A stretch of 64,000 nt of DNA from Globodera rostochiensis (Eukaryota > Nematoda > Chromadorea > Rhabditida > Heteroderidae), in assembly GCA_018350325.1 (NCBI GenBank), contig JAEVLN010000020.1, positions 1,395,796 through 1,459,795 of the forward strand, read 5' to 3'. The notes under the pieces are model-generated. The model did no database searches, had not been told where the DNA came from, and was given only the letters and a program-made list of their open reading frames with translations. Position numbers and translations under genes: made by a program. Below, in pieces: positions 60,681 to 64,000 of the stretch (positions are counted from its first letter, which is position 1; each line of letters opens with the position of its first letter).

Positions 60681-63466
60681 TTAAAACAATTGGTCGCCCT
60701 GCTTGTACAGCTCGACAAGGCGCTTCAACACAATGTCCTGGTCCACGTGCTGGAATACGTACGGAGCGGACAACAGAACGCCAATCGTTCCGCCAAGAGT
60801 TATTCTGCAAAAATGGTTTAAGTTGATGGCATTATGCGAAAAATTGCCCGAAGAAAATCAGCAGCAACAGACGGTCGATCACCATCGCCACGTACTTCCA
60901 GTCGTCGCGGTGCTGAAGATTTGACATTTATTTGTTCGGATTCGATATTTGAAAAGTTTCGACCCCGGCCATTAGGGGGCGGTAAAGTTGGGGGTCCGGG
61001 GTTTTTTTTGTTTTGTTTTCATTGTTAAACGTTTTGTTGTCGTCCCCAAACTGTGCACAACGCCTTCAAACAGCGCACCATTTTGTGTTGCTCGTCCTTG
61101 CGCAGATGGTCCGTGATGTACTCAATGGCGTCAATGGCACGCATTGCGTTCGTGCCCAGCGGCACCGGTGCCGCCGCCGCCACGTTGCGTTGTCGCTGCT
61201 CCAAGCCGTTAGCGCCGCCCGCTGCACAGTGCGGATGGTGCTGCGAGGGGCCGGCGCCGCAGGCGAACACTCCGATGCCCGGCAGCACTGCGGGTGCCTG
61301 CTGCGGCACCGTGCGTGTCGTGCGGCGACTGCAGGCGCTGCGTGCGTGCACGCTTGGGCATGCCGGTCGCTGCATGCACAGGAGACGCGGCATTATCTGT
61401 GTGACGGCACTGAATTGTCCTGCTGTTGACCCAATTACCCGCAGAAATATGGTGCGCACCCATTCGGGCATTGTGTGCGTTGTGGGGCCCCGGAAGTAAA
61501 TGTTAATGATGACGACGGTGACCTGTGCTTTGACCCAATGAATTTGGTTTAAAGACTCAAAATCAAACTCGAGAATTTTGAATCTCGAGGTAGACAGACC
61601 CCTGGAGGGTTTGGGATTGGCTTTAAGGATAAATTGACTGACCGCAATGGTAATGATGTTGAGTACAAAGGTTAGCAGCAAGTACTTGGCCATCAGAGGG
61701 ATGTTGGAGGAGGTGGGCGGCAAAATTTTGGAGACCACCAAAAGGAACACGACGATGGAGAGCAGCACGGAAATTGTCTTTGGAGGAAAGTAATTTAAGA
61801 AAATTTTAAAACCGAAATTCACAAAAATGTATTGAATAAATAAGTTTTACCAGCGTCATTTTTTCGCCTGAGTCTGTTGGCAAAAAGAACACGGCCATGC
61901 TTTAAAGAAAAACAATTTTTGTGCCACACTTTTTGATTTATCGAAAAGCCATTGGCACAATTCGGATTCCGATCATTTGCGTATTCCCAAACAAAAAATT
62001 GTAAATTTCTTTTTACCTGAGAAAGGCCATCAGCACGGTGGGAATGATGAGGACAATTGTGTAGAAAAGCGTCTTTCGCCGGAGGCGAATTTGAAATTCG
62101 ATTCGAGAGCGACGGTTGACGAGAGTGGCCGGTGCCCCTGGGGAAAGCAAAAGCGTCGGAGTTAAAAGCTAATCGATGCTTTACTAATTTGGGCCAATAA
62201 TTATGCCGAATGCCTCCCAATTTAACAATTTACCGATGACATCCCAAATGTGCGAACGGCTGTATTCGGATAAGTCAATTCCGGCGGAACTTTCAAAGTC
62301 CATTTTCATCTCATTTTCGTTGTACTGAAACAAAATATTATCAAATGAATAAATTATTAAAAAAAAGTCCGAATAAATATTTTAATAAATAAATTTAATT
62401 AACACAAAAAATGCTCACCGTCCATGAGCCGAATATGAGATGACAAACGAAAAATATAAATATATTTAAAAATAAAATAAATATAATTTAATAATCAAAC
62501 TTTGTTCATCAAACGGAAAGTATTCCACGTCTGACGGGGGGGGGGGGGGGACTTATGAATTAATGAATAAATATATTCGAAATCATTTAATTTCAATTTA
62601 TTAACAACATATTACCAATAATGCACGACGATTTGTAAATGGCGGGAGGGACCTAATCAATTCAATTCAATTTAAAATTAAAAAAGCAAAATTAAAATGC
62701 CGCCACCCACCCACAACATGTCGCCGTTGTCACGGATGATCACATTCGACATGAACGACACTTCGTAATTTCCGTCGGCACTTTTTAATAAAATAAAAAA
62801 TAATCCAAAAATAAATAAAACTTGTTGAAGAGAACCTTAGCGGGGGGGGGGGGGGGGGGGGGAATTTAAAAAGAATATCTTTTAAATTTAAATTTTACAA
62901 TGTCCGGCAGCCAAACTTTCTCGGGTGAAACGCGCAACTCTTTGATGCCCCCATAATTCACCGGATTCCATTTGAGTTGGAAGTCCTTAAAAATAAATAA
63001 ATGTTAATTTACTTTCAATTGAAAAAGCATTTAAATGAATTTGAATAAATTAAATTATTATTTATGTAAATAATTTACATGCCACTTCAATGTCAGCCAA
63101 ACATTTGTGTGCATTATTTGGTCTTTTTCGTCCACGTCGATTAGCAAAACGAGTTGAAGTGCCATTTTGACGGTTAGAGGGGTGGACACATTTCGGATTG
63201 GTTGGATCAGAGAATTGTAACCGCGAAAAATGTCCACCCAAATGAATAATAAATAAACATTTAGGGGACTTAAAATTGCTTTAAGCCTTACCATTAGCCT
63301 TTCTTCGTCATCGCTGGCAGTGACTAAAAAGCAAATTTAATGGAAACGCACGGAAAGGCATTAATTAATTGCAAATAATTAAACATTTAAATCATTCACC
63401 GCGAGAAATTGCAAAAATTAACGCTGCCGCCGCCGCCGCCACAAATCGGGCGGAAAAAGACGCCAT
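60681..63466 (-). CDS. Nicotinic acetylcholine receptor, non-alpha subunit
   Basis: This is a subunit of a pentameric cation channel at the plasma membrane. The exons are 63466-63400, 63323-63292, 63237-63079, 62985-62899, 62835-62822, 62780-62711, 62652-62616, 62530-62501, 62447-62419, 62324-62234, 62137-62017, 61899-61851, 61777-61643, 61522-61439, 61396-61079, 60912-60848 and 60804-60681, giving 503 aa. Features are a signal peptide with an Ala run, VWLTLKWHDFQLKWNPVNYG, the Cys-loop from SSCIIDVEYFPFDEQ to CHLIFGSWT, and TM1 RRKTLFYTIVLIIPTVLMAF. TM2 is GEKMTLTISVLLSIVVFLLV with the TM2-TM3 linker PPTSSNIPLMAKYLL, and TM4 follows WKYVAMVIDRLLLL. No adjacent cysteine pair lies before TM1, so it is non-alpha, most like UNC-29/LEV-1 types. 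Exon 5 is only 14 nt. Two introns lack an AG acceptor and one starts with GC. Confidence 0.9.
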
Positions 63467-63933
63467 TTTCGAGCAAATTATTCCAAATAATTTCCAATTT
63501 TGGTTGGGGGGGGGATTTGTGTGCTTTTTTTGAGTGGGAAAATGGCGATGTTTTGTGTGGCGCCCGAGGCCCTTTGGCCCCTCCGGCGAGGGGAAGGGAA
63601 CAGCTGTTGCCTGAGGCAGTTTTGGTCGAATGATCGGAAATTATTGGCGGAGAGAGTGGGGAAATGGAAATGATTGGCATTTGACGGATGGCTGTGATCG
63701 GAGTCGAGTCGGTCGATGGGTTTGATCGGCGGATGGGCCAAATGGGACAATTTTGCACTATTTTATGTGAAAATTGGAGGGTAAACCCCAAATTTGTACA
63801 ACAAATGTCAACTAACTCAAAATGACTCATTTTTGAAGTGTGAAGTGATCTTTTTTTAGATAAATAAACACAAAATTTATTCAAATTCTTTTAAAATTAG
63901 GTCCATTAAATGGCGCAAAATTTGAGGGAAAAG
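63467..63933. other. Upstream of the receptor gene
   Basis: This is the promoter side of the receptor subunit and the 3' flank of the partial gene at the right edge. Several GATCGG words are present. Open frames here look accidental. Confidence 0.5.
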
Positions 63934-64000
63934 TCAAAGATTCATTTCGGCTTCGGCCGTCCTCTTCAACTCTTCGATCACCGCCGTTTGGTTCACATAT
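63934..64000 (-). CDS. Partial last exon of an unidentified gene
   Basis: On the minus strand the window edge is open and reads VNQTAVIEELKRTAEAEMN before a TGA at 63936-63934. The charged, helix-like peptide suggests a real C-terminus, but only about 21 codons are visible. The neighbouring gene to the left is on the same strand. Confidence 0.4.
   Translation of the reverse strand, partial: YVNQTAVIEELKRTAEAEMNL

Noticed and set aside
61013..61499. 138- and 148-codon plus-strand frames
   Set aside because: Antisense to the receptor exon that encodes the TM3-TM4 cytoplasmic loop; no independent signals.
63238..63291. Treating the receptor as a pseudogene because of odd splice sites
   Set aside because: All 17 exons sum to an intact 504-codon frame with all channel landmarks, so decay is not otherwise visible.

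Overview
This window is eukaryotic and, from gene content and structure, a nematode. It has short AT-rich introns (mostly 45-70 bp), a worm-type (WAGO-like) Argonaute, a levamisole-receptor-type nicotinic subunit and genes packed on both strands. About 6% of the introns I could place start with GC rather than GT. That trait is known to be raised in cyst nematodes (Globodera/Heterodera), so a heteroderid plant parasite is my best guess. This is inference, not proof.

Layout: 1-2090 is a C-rich 27-31 bp minisatellite of about 70 copies. 2159-2365 may be a first exon pointing into it. 3230-13003 holds two RNA-silencing genes on the minus strand, a MOV10/Armitage-type helicase (3230-7313) and an Argonaute (8838-13003). 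14421-16668 is hexokinase and 17388-21273 a puromycin-sensitive M1 aminopeptidase (both plus). 21882-22681 is a divergent histone H2A.Z (minus). 24348-26989 is an unrecognised coiled-coil protein (plus). 27711-32913 is eIF4G (minus). 32914-38171 is a gene-poor island with a foldback-like element, a satellite, a tRNA-derived element and a copy of the aminopeptidase 3' end. 38172-41038 is an SLC22-like transporter (plus). 42015-44384 is a secreted matrix metalloproteinase (minus). 45466-52562 is the DDX11/CHL1 iron-sulfur helicase (minus), with a complete NNMT/PNMT-family methyltransferase gene nested on the opposite strand of one intron (50254-51952). 53126-58158 is the FACT subunit SPT16 (minus), 58776-60276 ribosomal protein eL14 (plus), and 60681-63466 a non-alpha nicotinic acetylcholine receptor subunit (minus). 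A last exon of another minus-strand gene lies at the right edge.

I built gene models by hand by joining exons at splice sites and checking that phases match and that the total coding length is divisible by three. Each of the fourteen main models meets this test, some with noted uncertainty at the 5' end. The genes are mainly housekeeping: RNA silencing, chromatin (H2A.Z, SPT16, DDX11), translation (eIF4G, eL14) and metabolism (hexokinase). The most unusual signals are the terminal-looking C-rich array, eleven GC-AG introns, two introns of the receptor gene with no AG acceptor, and the foldback element.
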